A DNA stretch of 31,485 nt from a virus. Under the pieces are notes generated by a model, which made no database searches, was not told the DNA's origin, and was given only the letters and a program-made list of their open reading frames with translations. This document shows positions 8,469 to 16,708 of this stretch, one piece after another. The DNA lies in IMG/VR virus record IMGVR_UViG_3300042465_000945, positions 1-31,485 of that record; one strand, written 5' to 3'. The position numbers and the translations under genes are program-made. How positions within the stretch are numbered: position 1 is the first letter of the stretch; each line of letters begins with the position of its first letter.

Positions 8469-9062
8469 TTAAGCCTTAATAGAACTTAATATGTCTTTAA
8501 TCTTTTGCATCTTAACTTCATCTTTTGATAGTTTTGGAGTGTAGTTAAATATACCTTCAATAGAGAATCCATTAATCTTACCTTCCTTAACTTGCTGCCA
8601 TACTGCATCGTTTTCAACTAGCATAGATACAAACCAACTTCCATCAGGTGCATCTTCAAAACCTTTCATTGGCTCAATGCCCCTTGACTTATCACTAATA
8701 AAACTTTCAAACATTGTTACCCCTGTTTCTATTTGGTTGGGGTCGTGCATTAAATTCACATTGTTTTGGTATCCCTTTTTAAAATACTTCTGTACGATTT
8801 TGACAATAGTATCTTTAGAGAATGCCACATAATAATCACCGAAATTAGCATCACTTCTAAAAATAGGAGTGTCAGCCAACATAGCACAACCGCTAATGAT
8901 GTGCTTATCTTCACTAATGATTTGAAACTTTTGCTCATTTTTAAACGCATTCCAATTCTTTTGAATAGCCGGTCTATCAACTAAAGCGACAAACTGAACT
9001 TCAGCATCATCGGTTAAGTCATCTGATATTTCCAACATATATAACGGTAATTCCATACTCAT
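8469..9062 (-). CDS. Prohead maturation protease, XkdF-like serine protease
   Basis: 197 residues. An N-terminal VQFVALVDRPAIQK segment (about 22-35) is typical of XkdF-type phage proteases. NLMHDPNQ places a His at 106 and NGFSIEG a Ser at 167, the expected catalytic pair. It would cleave scaffold and capsid N-termini during head maturation. It lies directly upstream of the scaffold and capsid genes. A second Met at residue 3 is an equally possible start. Confidence 0.82.
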   Translation of the reverse strand: MSMELPLYMLEISDDLTDDAEVQFVALVDRPAIQKNWNAFKNEQKFQIISEDKHIISGCAMLADTPIFRSDANFGDYYVAFSKDTIVKIVQKYFKKGYQNNVNLMHDPNQIETGVTMFESFISDKSRGIEPMKGFEDAPDGSWFVSMLVENDAVWQQVKEGKINGFSIEGIFNYTPKLSKDEVKMQKIKDILSSIKA

Positions 9063-9082
9063 AAATATCTAATTTTAAAATA

Positions 9083-10891
9083 TTAACTAAATCTTGCTCT
9101 TTGTCTTATTGCAGCTATCCTTTGTTGATTGCTAGTAACATCACTTTCAATTACATAGGCTCTTACTGCTTGATTACCTATATCATTAATTGATTGCTGA
9201 CTTAAATTAGTTGTAGTGGCATTTGGTATTTGTGGCATCATAGGTGCTGAAGATGAAACAGATGGAACACTTCCACCACCTCCTTTAACTTGGCTTAATG
9301 CTTGTTTTGCTTTACCTACTGCTCCAATTACTGCTAAAATTTGTGATGCATAAAATATTGGCATTGTAAATGGTGCTAATGGGCCTGTACCTTTTGCACC
9401 CTTTTGAGCAATATCTAATCCTTGTATATAACCTAATGCAGTATTAATACCTATTTCGGCTATTGCTGCAGTCTTACTTGCTGCAGTTCCTTGTTCAAAT
9501 GCTGCTCCTAAATTACCAATAAATCCTACTAATGTTTCAAATTGTGCTTGTTTTGATATTAATGCAGCTTCATCAATAGCTTTATTTGCATCTGCATTTT
9601 GTTGACTTAAAACTATCCCTTTATTAAAGGCAGTAGTTTTATCTTGAAGCATTTTTCCTAGACCATTCTTGTTGATTTCAATTAATAATTCTTGTTGCTT
9701 ATCAGCATCCTCTTTTTCTTTTTCATCTTTAGCTTTTTTATTTTCTAATTCAATATCATTAATAGTTAAACCTGATTGTTTACCTCTCTTTCTTTTTTCA
9801 TAAGCAGCTAATTCTGCATCAATAGCTTTCTTTTCTTTTAAGGCTGCAGCAACTTCTTCTTCTAATTTAAGTTCATTTGCTAATTTTCTTAACCTAGATT
9901 GATTTGCAAAATAATTAACGATTCCTTCATTTCTTAATTTAGCTATTTGTTTTTGTATTTCACCTTCAGCTTCTACATCTAAACCTTTTATTTTTTCATT
10001 ATGTGCATTTAATGCATCAATTTTTTGTTGTCTGTATTTTTCTTCTATTTGAAATTTAGCATTTTCATCATCACCTGCTCTTGCTAATTCAGTTTCTTTT
10101 AAATCATCTAAATCTTGTAAATATTGAGTATTGGCTTTTTTACTTCCATCAACAAATGATTTATTAAGTGCCTCTTGTGCCTTTCTAGCTTTTTCAGATG
10201 CACCTGATAATGATGACATATATTCAATCAAAAGACCAATACCTGCAATTAAAGCACCTATTCCTGTTGCTATTAATGCTGCTCTAAATAATCTTAAAGC
10301 TATTGTTGCTCCTGTAGTCGCTACTGCAACTTGGGTTGTAGCTACTGTCTCTGCCTCTAATGCAACTGTTTGTTCAACAGTAGTTATTGTTGCATCTTTA
10401 GTTACTTGAACAGTTGTACCCATTATAAAATTATATGCAGCTTGATATAAAGATGTACTTTTTATTACTGCACCTAGTTGTTTAAAACTATCTATACTTT
10501 CTCCAACTGCTTGTAAGCCTTGTGATAAAGCCATAGCAGATTGAACCTTTAATAAAGTCTTTTGAACATTCTCACTTTCAGAACCAAATAAAGCCATAGC
10601 ACCTTGCACCGCACCAAAGCCACCTGCAACACCTGATAAAGATGAAGTCAATGCTTTAAACTTTGCATCAGGATTAAAAGCATCTGTTAATGCTTTTGCA
10701 TCACCTATCCTATCTCTTAACTCTGCTGCTTTCTTTGCTGCATTTACCGCTTCTACAGAAGTAGCACCAAACTTTTCAGATAATGCCATTACCTCTGCCT
10801 GTGCTTCACGTAGTTGTTTTTTAAGTGAACCTATTGAACCTTCAGCACCTGAAGTATTTATTTTAATATTTAAATCTAAATTCTCTGCCAT
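9083..10891 (-). CDS. Tail tape measure protein
   Basis: 602 residues. A helical N-terminal region (SLKKQLREAQAEVMALSEKF) is followed by hydrophobic Gly/Ala-rich segments near residues 205-235 (ALIATGIGALIAGIGLLIEY). A long charged coiled coil spans about 250-420 and a second Gly/Ala-rich block lies near 470-540. This pattern is typical of tape measures. The protein fills the tail tube, sets tail length and helps DNA cross the cell envelope. At this length it predicts a short to medium tail. It follows the 689-residue tail gene with a 1-bp overlap. It has no peptidase or transglycosylase motif that I can see. Confidence 0.88.
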   Translation of the reverse strand: MAENLDLNIKINTSGAEGSIGSLKKQLREAQAEVMALSEKFGATSVEAVNAAKKAAELRDRIGDAKALTDAFNPDAKFKALTSSLSGVAGGFGAVQGAMALFGSESENVQKTLLKVQSAMALSQGLQAVGESIDSFKQLGAVIKSTSLYQAAYNFIMGTTVQVTKDATITTVEQTVALEAETVATTQVAVATTGATIALRLFRAALIATGIGALIAGIGLLIEYMSSLSGASEKARKAQEALNKSFVDGSKKANTQYLQDLDDLKETELARAGDDENAKFQIEEKYRQQKIDALNAHNEKIKGLDVEAEGEIQKQIAKLRNEGIVNYFANQSRLRKLANELKLEEEVAAALKEKKAIDAELAAYEKRKRGKQSGLTINDIELENKKAKDEKEKEDADKQQELLIEINKNGLGKMLQDKTTAFNKGIVLSQQNADANKAIDEAALISKQAQFETLVGFIGNLGAAFEQGTAASKTAAIAEIGINTALGYIQGLDIAQKGAKGTGPLAPFTMPIFYASQILAVIGAVGKAKQALSQVKGGGGSVPSVSSSAPMMPQIPNATTTNLSQQSINDIGNQAVRAYVIESDVTSNQQRIAAIRQRARFS

Positions 10892-12960
10892 TAGTATGTT
10901 GTTTCAATTACTTTTAATAAACTTATTTTAGTGGTATTGTATTCCATAGGATTAAATCCATCAACTTTATTTAACCTGAATAATACACCATCTATCCAAA
11001 TGTATTTGCTAAAGTCTAAATTCAATATATCAATAGTATTAAGTAAAGCAGAACAAGTTAATAGTTTACTATTCTTGTCTGTTATCTCTGCTATGTAATC
11101 ACTATGATATGCGTTAAATAGATTTGTTGTTGGGTATGTTGTAGGGGTAAATGATAACTCTTTAGGTACTCCAAAGTTAATATCATTAGCAGGAGTAGTA
11201 GGGTCATCTAAATGCCCTGCATAACCATAAGCAGTAGGACTACTTAATACAGTTCCTAGATTCATAATATTCCAACTTGTTACTCCTGTTATCTTTTTAA
11301 CTTGCATAATTCTTATAACACTATCCATTGTATCTTCTGTAGTATTATTATTAGATTTCTTATATATAGCAGCATATATTTTATCAGTTCCTGTTTGTTG
11401 AAATAAAACACTAGGTGCAAATATTATCTCTGTTGTTTCAGTATTTTTACTAAAGTCAAACTCTGTGTCATAAATCCTATCTGCGTATCCTTGACTATAT
11501 TTCTTTGAATAGTTTTCGTTATAAAAATCGTTATCTGTTTTATACTTATATTGATAATACCTTGCATTAAGTTCACTCATTGGCTTTATACTTAATGGCT
11601 TTGACCTATCTATTTTATTAGACCAATCCTCTGCGTTATCACTAACTGAAGGATAAAAATTTATATAAGGTTTTATAATTATCTTTTTATCATTCCACTT
11701 ATCATCATAAACATATAGGTTAAACATCTTACATATACTCAAAAAGAAATCTCTTTGGAATATACCTTTAGGAATAACATTATTAATTTTAATATTTTCT
11801 CCATAATTAATAGGTACTATTTCTACTGAAGTAGTTGTCATATTAAATCCTGAAGAACTTAAACTATTAAACTCATAAGGCTGACTGCCTAATGACCAAG
11901 TAATATGTACTTGAAAATAATCATTAGTATTAATTGTTACCCCTGTTAAATTAAAGTTTACTTGGAAAAAATTACCACTAAATCCTGTACCCATATTATA
12001 AGAAGCAATAGCAGTTCCATTCTTCTTTAAAGACATTGTAGCATTTTGACCTATTGCCCACTCTGCGTTTACATTAAAATCTATATTAACTACCTTTGAA
12101 GTAGCACCTGTAAAAGTAAATTTAGTATTGCTTTCTGTTAAAGTAAAATTACCTAATGTAAATGTTCCAAATTGCAAATATAATTCAACTGCAGTTCCAC
12201 TATATGTTTGGTCTATTGGGTATGCTTTTAATTGAACATTACTTGAACTAGATAAAATCTTTTGATTATGTGGTACTATAAGTCTATTATATAATTCTAA
12301 ATCACCTGCTTCTAAATCTAAAGTATATGTATAATCAGTTCCTGCAAACATTTTATCTATGTATTCAGCTACAAATAAAGCAGGTCTAAATGTGCTTACT
12401 TGGAAATCCTTTTTTAAAACACCATAAGTTCCTGTGCTTACATTGCCAAAGTCAATTAATGGGTAATAATATCCTGTACCTGTTATGCTATTCCAACTGC
12501 TTGTAATATTTGAAACATTATAAGTATGGTCGTATGCACTAAAATCTAAATCCTCTATTCTTGAATTTCCTAATGCAGTTATAAATCCGCCTAACTCACC
12601 AAACACAGAACATTGATATTCTATTGTTTTATTATCTACAACTATCTCAAGTATTCTTAATGTACCCTTAAATATTTGCACCTTGTCAATAAATATCTTG
12701 CATTGTGCTGCTTTACTAGCATTGAAGTTATAGTTTACATTAGGCAAAGTATTATCAAAGAAGTTAGCATTACCCAAGTCAAATACAAAGCCAAAGATTT
12801 GGTTATTTATAGCAGTACCTGATAATGATATTGTTTTACTAAAGGAAGTATTTTTACTACCAAAGTCTGTAATATCATCAATGGCATAAGTAAACTCTGT
12901 ACTTATATCTTGCAATAAATCTAGTTTATAATCTTCTACATATATCTCTGTACTAATCAT
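10891..12960 (-). CDS. Tail tip / baseplate protein (hub-like), conserved in Bacteroidota phages
   Basis: 689 residues, beta-rich and Asn/Thr/Tyr-rich. It begins MISTEIYVEDYKLDLLQDIS and includes a FTYAIDDITDFGSKNTSFSK segment, which I recognise as a conserved Bacteroidota phage tail protein. Middle repeats such as FTLTESNTKFTFTG look like beta-sandwich domains. It lies between another tail-tip-like gene and the tape measure, so a baseplate hub or tail-associated role is inferred. No lytic enzyme motif is seen. It overlaps both neighbours by 1 bp, suggesting translational coupling. Confidence 0.62.
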   Translation of the reverse strand: MISTEIYVEDYKLDLLQDISTEFTYAIDDITDFGSKNTSFSKTISLSGTAINNQIFGFVFDLGNANFFDNTLPNVNYNFNASKAAQCKIFIDKVQIFKGTLRILEIVVDNKTIEYQCSVFGELGGFITALGNSRIEDLDFSAYDHTYNVSNITSSWNSITGTGYYYPLIDFGNVSTGTYGVLKKDFQVSTFRPALFVAEYIDKMFAGTDYTYTLDLEAGDLELYNRLIVPHNQKILSSSSNVQLKAYPIDQTYSGTAVELYLQFGTFTLGNFTLTESNTKFTFTGATSKVVNIDFNVNAEWAIGQNATMSLKKNGTAIASYNMGTGFSGNFFQVNFNLTGVTINTNDYFQVHITWSLGSQPYEFNSLSSSGFNMTTTSVEIVPINYGENIKINNVIPKGIFQRDFFLSICKMFNLYVYDDKWNDKKIIIKPYINFYPSVSDNAEDWSNKIDRSKPLSIKPMSELNARYYQYKYKTDNDFYNENYSKKYSQGYADRIYDTEFDFSKNTETTEIIFAPSVLFQQTGTDKIYAAIYKKSNNNTTEDTMDSVIRIMQVKKITGVTSWNIMNLGTVLSSPTAYGYAGHLDDPTTPANDINFGVPKELSFTPTTYPTTNLFNAYHSDYIAEITDKNSKLLTCSALLNTIDILNLDFSKYIWIDGVLFRLNKVDGFNPMEYNTTKISLLKVIETTY

Positions 12961-14186
12961 TATCTAAATTGGCTTGTTAAATATTTACCTACTTCTATGT
13001 CAATTTCAAAATTGAATAACTTGTCGCTGCTTTCTAACTTGTACTCATAGTTTGTGCTGCTAATGGTAACAGGGAAGTATGCACCTTGCACTTCCATATA
13101 TGTAATAGTACTTGCAAATAATTGTGCTAACCATTCATAATCCTGTTGGCTTACCCAATCCGATATAAGATGGAATTTATCTTTATGCTGAATTGCATAG
13201 TTCAAAGTAGTTTCATTATACTTATTATAAGAATCTATATTAGTCATAGTGTTTCCGCTTAACTGCCAATCGTTTCTTCTATATGATGCTCTTTGTAATT
13301 CAGTTGACCTTTTATTAACCAATGCAAACTTCATAGTATCCCAACCGCCTAAACGATTAAGGAAATGCAGATTATATTGCTGATATTTAGGATAGCACTT
13401 TTGTTTAAATTGTAACTTCCTAGATATTGCTACCCCTAATTTAATATAAACATTATAGCCATAAGTAGATTCTGTAATTAAAGTTCTACCTGCAAATGTA
13501 TTGATATGTCCTGCCTGACAATTAAATAAGTTCATCTCACCACTAAAGGTAATGCCACCACTTGCAGTATCTATTACAGACCCTGATTCATTTATAACAT
13601 CAATGAAAGCCGAATAAGTACCGCTAGTAATCTTAAAATAAGTTGCATAAAAATTATCCCCATATTCAATCGTAATATTGTCATTGTCTCTTTCCGTAAT
13701 CCAATCATCTGTAAAGTTTTCTATTAGTAAATTGTCATAATAATCAGACAATACTAATGGGGTATTGTTATTAGTAAATAGAATATCTGCAAATAATGGT
13801 GGGTAATAATTGTAAGCACTTAAAGCACCTGATGCAAGGTTAAAACTTGTAACTAGATTACCACCGCTTATATATTCCTCACCTACTTTAATTTCTGATG
13901 CTACCTTTATTTTGTCATTAGATGCTACTAATATTGATGAACCTGATGGCTCAAAGTAATTAGTTACATAACTTCTTACCATTGGTGATGCGTTAAATAT
14001 TCCATAGCTACCTTCTGCTGAAGGTGATGGATATACTTTTGTCCTACTTACCTGTGCTCCGTTTATATAAACATCATACACAAATTTAAATGCAGTTTGA
14101 CCTACATTAGTTGAACTTGAAACGAACCATAAGTCATCGTGCATACTACTATAAGGTGCAGGACTACTTTGTATTGTTATTGCCAT
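12960..14186 (-). CDS. Putative distal tail / tail tip structural protein
   Basis: 408 residues, beta-rich, with no signal peptide or membrane helix. The N-terminus (ITIQSSPAPYSSMHDDLWFV) and a central NRLGGWDTMKFALVNKRS segment are familiar from Bacteroidota phage tail modules. It overlaps the preceding gene by 23 bp and the next by 1 bp. Position before the hub-like protein and tape measure suggests a distal-tail or tail-tip component. Function is from context. Confidence 0.58.
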   Translation of the reverse strand: MAITIQSSPAPYSSMHDDLWFVSSSTNVGQTAFKFVYDVYINGAQVSRTKVYPSPSAEGSYGIFNASPMVRSYVTNYFEPSGSSILVASNDKIKVASEIKVGEEYISGGNLVTSFNLASGALSAYNYYPPLFADILFTNNNTPLVLSDYYDNLLIENFTDDWITERDNDNITIEYGDNFYATYFKITSGTYSAFIDVINESGSVIDTASGGITFSGEMNLFNCQAGHINTFAGRTLITESTYGYNVYIKLGVAISRKLQFKQKCYPKYQQYNLHFLNRLGGWDTMKFALVNKRSTELQRASYRRNDWQLSGNTMTNIDSYNKYNETTLNYAIQHKDKFHLISDWVSQQDYEWLAQLFASTITYMEVQGAYFPVTISSTNYEYKLESSDKLFNFEIDIEVGKYLTSQFR

Positions 14187-14832
14187 TATTTAATTCTTTA
14201 CCTATTTGTTTTATCTTAATTTGAATGTCTTTACCTAATGCAACTTCCATTATTTCATAGAAGTTTTTACCAAATGTTTCCTTTGCAGCATTATCAAAAT
14301 AATGTGTTGACTTAATACCTTTTCTATGTATTGACCTAGCTATTACATAAGCTAAAGTCTTTTTAGTATCTATTGCCTTTGATTCTACTCCTAGCTTTCT
14401 ATATGGTTTTACAGATACTGCCTTTAGTTTGTTATAACCTAGCCAACCTTCTACTGCTGAAATTGGGATGCTCTTTTTAGATGGGTTGAATTTATAAGGG
14501 GTCTTACTATCTGCCTTAATGTTTTTAGTTCCTTTTACCCCTTTGTTTACAAAATCAAAATACTTTGAAGCAGGTTCACTTTTTGGATAACCTAATGATA
14601 ATGTATAACTTGTAGCAAACTTTGTGAACTGCAGCCTTATATCGTTAATCTTACCTGATGCTATTGAGTTATTATCCCTTAAATTCTTTTGAGCAGTTAG
14701 TATGAAATCAGCACCAAAGTCTTTTAGCAATCGTTCAATCACAGGCAACTCACCTTCCTTCATAGGCTTTTCACCTAATGTATTAAGGAATCCATCTGCT
14801 ATTGCTTGTGCCTGTGCCTTGCTTATGCTCAT
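14164..14832 (-). CDS. Tail/neck structural protein, possibly HK97 gp10-like
   Basis: 222 residues, basic. The FDFVNKGVKGTKN segment near residue 90, and the late AYVIARSIHRKGIKSTHYFD segment followed by a helix, resemble gp10-like tail-completion proteins, which often have a 'kGv' loop and a C-terminal 'ia.si..kGi' helix. It directly follows the tail chaperone and a hairpin. A weak match would also fit an uncharacterised tail protein. Moderate confidence that it is a structural gene, low on the exact role. Confidence 0.5.
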   Translation of the reverse strand: MSISKAQAQAIADGFLNTLGEKPMKEGELPVIERLLKDFGADFILTAQKNLRDNNSIASGKINDIRLQFTKFATSYTLSLGYPKSEPASKYFDFVNKGVKGTKNIKADSKTPYKFNPSKKSIPISAVEGWLGYNKLKAVSVKPYRKLGVESKAIDTKKTLAYVIARSIHRKGIKSTHYFDNAAKETFGKNFYEIMEVALGKDIQIKIKQIGKELNNGNNNTK

Positions 14833-14866
14833 ACCAATAAATAGGACAAAGGTCTAAAAATAACTA

Positions 14867-14890
14867 ACCCCACCTTTTTAGGGATGGGGT
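14867..14890 (-). terminator. Hairpin, possible terminator after the tail chaperone
   Basis: ACCCCA (14867-14872) pairs with TGGGGT (14885-14890), with extra CC/GG pairing inside. On the minus strand the stem is followed by TTAGTTATTTTTAG, so the U-run is slightly displaced. It lies between the chaperone stop (14912) and the next start (14832). Confidence 0.6.
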
Positions 14891-14911
14891 CATTAACCAA
14901 AAACTAAAAAA

Positions 14912-15166
14912 CTATCTAACCTTCTTTATTTGCTCATTGTCATAATCTGTCTTTGCTTTTAGATAGGACAGGATATTAAGACATTCTATTGTAGTGAGTT
15001 CATACGCTTCCGTAACTGTGCAATTTTCGTACTCGGCAATAAGTTTGGTGCTATACTGCCATCCAAAATATTCAATAAACTTACTACCACCTCTGTCGCT
15101 TCTTGCTCCTTCATCCCCACCTTTGTCAGTTTTTTCACCATATAATCCTGTGAAACTTCTATCCAA
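14912..15166 (-). CDS. Frameshift extension of the tail assembly chaperone (T-like part)
   Basis: This frame is at -1 relative to the gene at 14986-15666 and overlaps its last 181 bp. The first part is a Gly/Asp/Arg-rich linker-like stretch (TDKGGDEGARSDRGGS). The second part looks like a real folded domain: FIEYFGWQYSTKLIAEYENC followed by TTIECLNILSYLKAK. That is the pattern of the T part of GT chaperones in siphophages. It lacks its own convincing start, so expression through frameshifting is the best reading. The fusion would help load tube protein on the tape measure. Confidence 0.62.
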   Translation of the reverse strand: MDRSFTGLYGEKTDKGGDEGARSDRGGSKFIEYFGWQYSTKLIAEYENCTVTEAYELTTIECLNILSYLKAKTDYDNEQIKKVR

Positions 15167-15666
15167 TTTCTGTATAGTTGATAAAAAAAAACCAATGAGT
15201 GATAAACATCTACAAACCTAGCTTCTAACATATCATTAGCATATTCCTGATGCCTACTAGCATCATAGGGTAAGTCAACCCAAAAGCCTAGCTTTCTTTT
15301 CTGTGGGATAACCATAGTCGCTGCTAACTTGTGCAGGTTACCATATAAATCCTCACTAAATACCTTGCTCTCAATATACCTTGCAAATGGCATCTTGCTT
15401 ACATCGTAGTTTATTCTATACCTTCTAGTGCTAGAAGTGCGTATAAACTTAATAGGCTTCCCATTAATCGGCTCATTTAAGAAAGCAATGGTTTTACTTA
15501 ACTTCGCATATTCATCCAAAGGAAGGCTATCTACTTGCATTTCTGTAAGGTTATTGACTATTGCCACTAATCGTACATTTATGTCTAGGTCAGTATCATT
15601 CTTATCCTTTGAGTTAAGAACATTGTATATCTGTTGGTATTGCCAAACGCTTATTTTTTCCCACAT
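14986..15666 (-). CDS. Tail assembly chaperone (G-like part)
   Basis: 226 residues, mainly helical, beginning MWEKISVWQYQQIYNVL. It lies before the tail-tip and tape-measure genes, the usual place of the G/GT chaperone, and a second frame with coding character continues past its stop. The start overlaps the upstream microprotein by 16 bp. It would bind tape measure and tail tube subunits during tail assembly and not appear in the virion. Family recognition is moderate; the frameshift arrangement strengthens it. Confidence 0.65.
   Translation of the reverse strand: MWEKISVWQYQQIYNVLNSKDKNDTDLDINVRLVAIVNNLTEMQVDSLPLDEYAKLSKTIAFLNEPINGKPIKFIRTSSTRRYRINYDVSKMPFARYIESKVFSEDLYGNLHKLAATMVIPQKRKLGFWVDLPYDASRHQEYANDMLEARFVDVYHSLVFFYQLYRNWIEVSQDYMVKKLTKVGMKEQEATEVVVSLLNILDGSIAPNLLPSTKIAQLRKRMNSLQ
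15130..15135 (-). other. A6 slippage site, candidate for frameshift into the T-like frame
   Basis: On the minus strand the chaperone frame reads GTG AAA AAA CTG. Inserting one A by transcriptional slippage, or a -1 ribosomal slip here, joins it to the 14912-15166 frame. It is not a canonical X XXY YYZ heptamer because the base before the A-run is G. No better slippery site was seen in the overlap. Confidence 0.4.
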
Positions 15667-15776
15667 AGTTCCTTAAATTTACATAAAGATACAACTATTG
15701 TTAATAGCACCACACCTAATAATGTACCTAAAATTAATCTAGTTAGTTCCATTGTAATTCCTAATATAGCTTTCAT
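15651..15776 (-). CDS. Small membrane protein, 41 residues
   Basis: ATG at 15776. One hydrophobic segment (LILGTLLGVVLLTIVVSLC, about residues 14-32) is followed by a Lys-rich tail ending GKK. The stop lies inside the start of the tail chaperone (16-bp overlap). The ATG follows an AACT leader like the neighbouring small genes. Function unknown; a small membrane effector is possible. Confidence 0.6.
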   Translation of the reverse strand: MKAILGITMELTRLILGTLLGVVLLTIVVSLCKFKELCGKK

Positions 15777-15791
15777 AGTTTAGTTTTATAG

Positions 15792-15908
15792 TTAATCCAT
15801 CCATTTACCGTGCTTTCTTAAATGCCAAAATCTGTGCTTTAATACTTCAACAATAATACCCCATAAGGTATCTGCTTCATAAGTTCCTTCATTTACTATT
15901 AGTTTCAT
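15792..15908 (-). CDS. Hypothetical microprotein, 38 residues
   Basis: ATG at 15908 overlaps the upstream stop by 4 bp (ATGA). The product starts MKLIVNEGTYEADTLWGII and ends in a basic, aromatic tail (HRFWHLRKHGKWMD). No known domain. The 4-bp coupling with the preceding gene supports translation. Confidence 0.6.
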   Translation of the reverse strand: MKLIVNEGTYEADTLWGIIVEVLKHRFWHLRKHGKWMD

Positions 15909-16084
15909 ATATTATTTATTTTAGCTATTAAAGTTAATTCTTTTTGATATTCTAAATATTCTTCAAGTGCTTTAATTTGTAAATCCTTTATTGATATTTG
16001 AATTTCTTGTTTCTTAATGCGTTCAAGTAGTGTTTCTATTTCCATCCTGTCTAATAGACTTTGTTTTAATTCGTATGGCTTCAT
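15905..16084 (-). CDS. Hypothetical coiled-coil microprotein, 59 residues
   Basis: ATG at 16084, preceded by ATAACT. Nearly the whole product is one charged helix with heptad-like Leu/Ile spacing (LLERIKKQEIQISIKDLQI). Its stop overlaps the next start by 4 bp. No family recognised; likely a small adaptor or regulator of unknown target. Confidence 0.62.
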   Translation of the reverse strand: MKPYELKQSLLDRMEIETLLERIKKQEIQISIKDLQIKALEEYLEYQKELTLIAKINNI

Positions 16085-16093
16085 AGTTATATA

Positions 16094-16318
16094 TTAGTCA
16101 TTAGAAATATAATTCATAAAATAATATTCACTAGATTCTCCCTGCATTGTTTTGCCATATCTGAAAGCATTTTCAATTTCCTTTCTTTCATTATTAAGTA
16201 ACTCTTTGGCTAATCTTTGTGCTTCCATTAAACCATAGAACTTAATGCCACCTAATGATGTTTTCTTAATCTCTTTTTCTAATGTTTCAATTAGAATTGT
16301 TAATGTTGTTTTTTTCAT
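16094..16318 (-). CDS. Conserved small phage protein, 74 residues (paralogue of 25552-25791)
   Basis: Starts MKKTTLTILIETLEKEIKK; the second half contains LNNERKEIENAFRYGK and ends ..YYFMNYISND. The same plan (LE/NE-x-RxEIxxAFxxG ... E-x-Y-F-x-x-x-Y) is seen in the product of 25552-25791. Proteins of this type are common in Bacteroidota phages, where I know no function. Start chosen at ATG 16318 after AAACAA. Confidence 0.68.
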   Translation of the reverse strand: MKKTTLTILIETLEKEIKKTSLGGIKFYGLMEAQRLAKELLNNERKEIENAFRYGKTMQGESSEYYFMNYISND

Positions 16319-16342
16319 TTGTTTGTTTTTTAGTTTTTAAAA

Positions 16343-16401
16343 TATCCCTGCCCCCATAAGGACAACCCACTAACGGTTATTAATTTAATTAAGCAGGGAT
16401 A
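16343..16401. repeat. 9-bp inverted repeat flanking a 41-nt spacer
   Basis: TATCCCTGC (16343-16351) is the exact reverse complement of GCAGGGATA (16393-16401). On the minus strand it starts just after the stop of the 26-residue membrane protein and ends upstream of the 74-residue gene. The spacer has a GGTTATTAATTTAATTAA-like palindromic part. It may be a structured leader or an intergenic RNA stop. Confidence 0.55.
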
Positions 16402-16406
16402 GTGCG

Positions 16407-16487
16407 TTAAATATTTTGTAGGTATGCAGTTATTAAGAATGCGAAGATAAGGATAATTACTGCTTCTGTATTGTGTTTGTTTTTCAT
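16407..16487 (-). CDS. Membrane microprotein, 26 residues
   Basis: ATG at 16487 after TAACTTT. MKNKHNTEAV then a hydrophobic helix (IILIFAFLITAYL) and a short tail. One predicted transmembrane segment with a positively charged N-terminus. Too short for family assignment; support comes from operon position, leader and a clean hydrophobic core. Confidence 0.48.
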   Translation of the reverse strand: MKNKHNTEAVIILIFAFLITAYLQNI

Positions 16488-16495
16488 AAAGTTAT

Positions 16496-16669
16496 TTATT
16501 TTATTCTATATAAAGAAGGATATTTTTCAAAAGTCTTTTTGGCTATTCTAGTAAATCCTGAACCTTTGAACCATACAAAAGAATCTGATATTTTATATAT
16601 TACTGATTCTATCCAAATGCCATTAGCAATTTTATATTCAATGATAGTTCCTGTTGTTAGATGTTTCAT
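16496..16669 (-). CDS. Hypothetical small protein, 57 residues
   Basis: ATG at 16669 gives MKHLTTGTIIEYKIANGIWI and a short SH3-like beta pattern ending YPSLYRIK. A longer GTG start at 16696 would run through a hairpin and adds unlikely residues, so the ATG is preferred. Function unknown. Confidence 0.58.
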   Translation of the reverse strand: MKHLTTGTIIEYKIANGIWIESVIYKISDSFVWFKGSGFTRIAKKTFEKYPSLYRIK

Positions 16670-16677
16670 AATAAAAT

Positions 16678-16696
16678 GTGCGTTGTTCAGCCGCAC
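16678..16696 (-). repeat. GTGCG/CGCAC hairpin, copy 1
   Basis: GTGCG (16678-16682) and CGCAC (16692-16696) with a 9-nt loop. The minus-strand reading GGGGTGCGGCTGAACAACGC is nearly the same as a plus-strand copy at 27556-27577. It lies between two small genes. Confidence 0.55.
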
Positions 16697-16708
16697 CCCT
16701 AATGGGGG

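Noticed and set aside
8756-8984. Frames on both strands inside the protease gene
   Set aside because: Both are shadows of the XkdF-like frame, which has catalytic motifs.
16670-16696. GTG start extension of the 57-residue protein
   Set aside because: It would read through the conserved GTGCG hairpin; ATG at 16669 is better.
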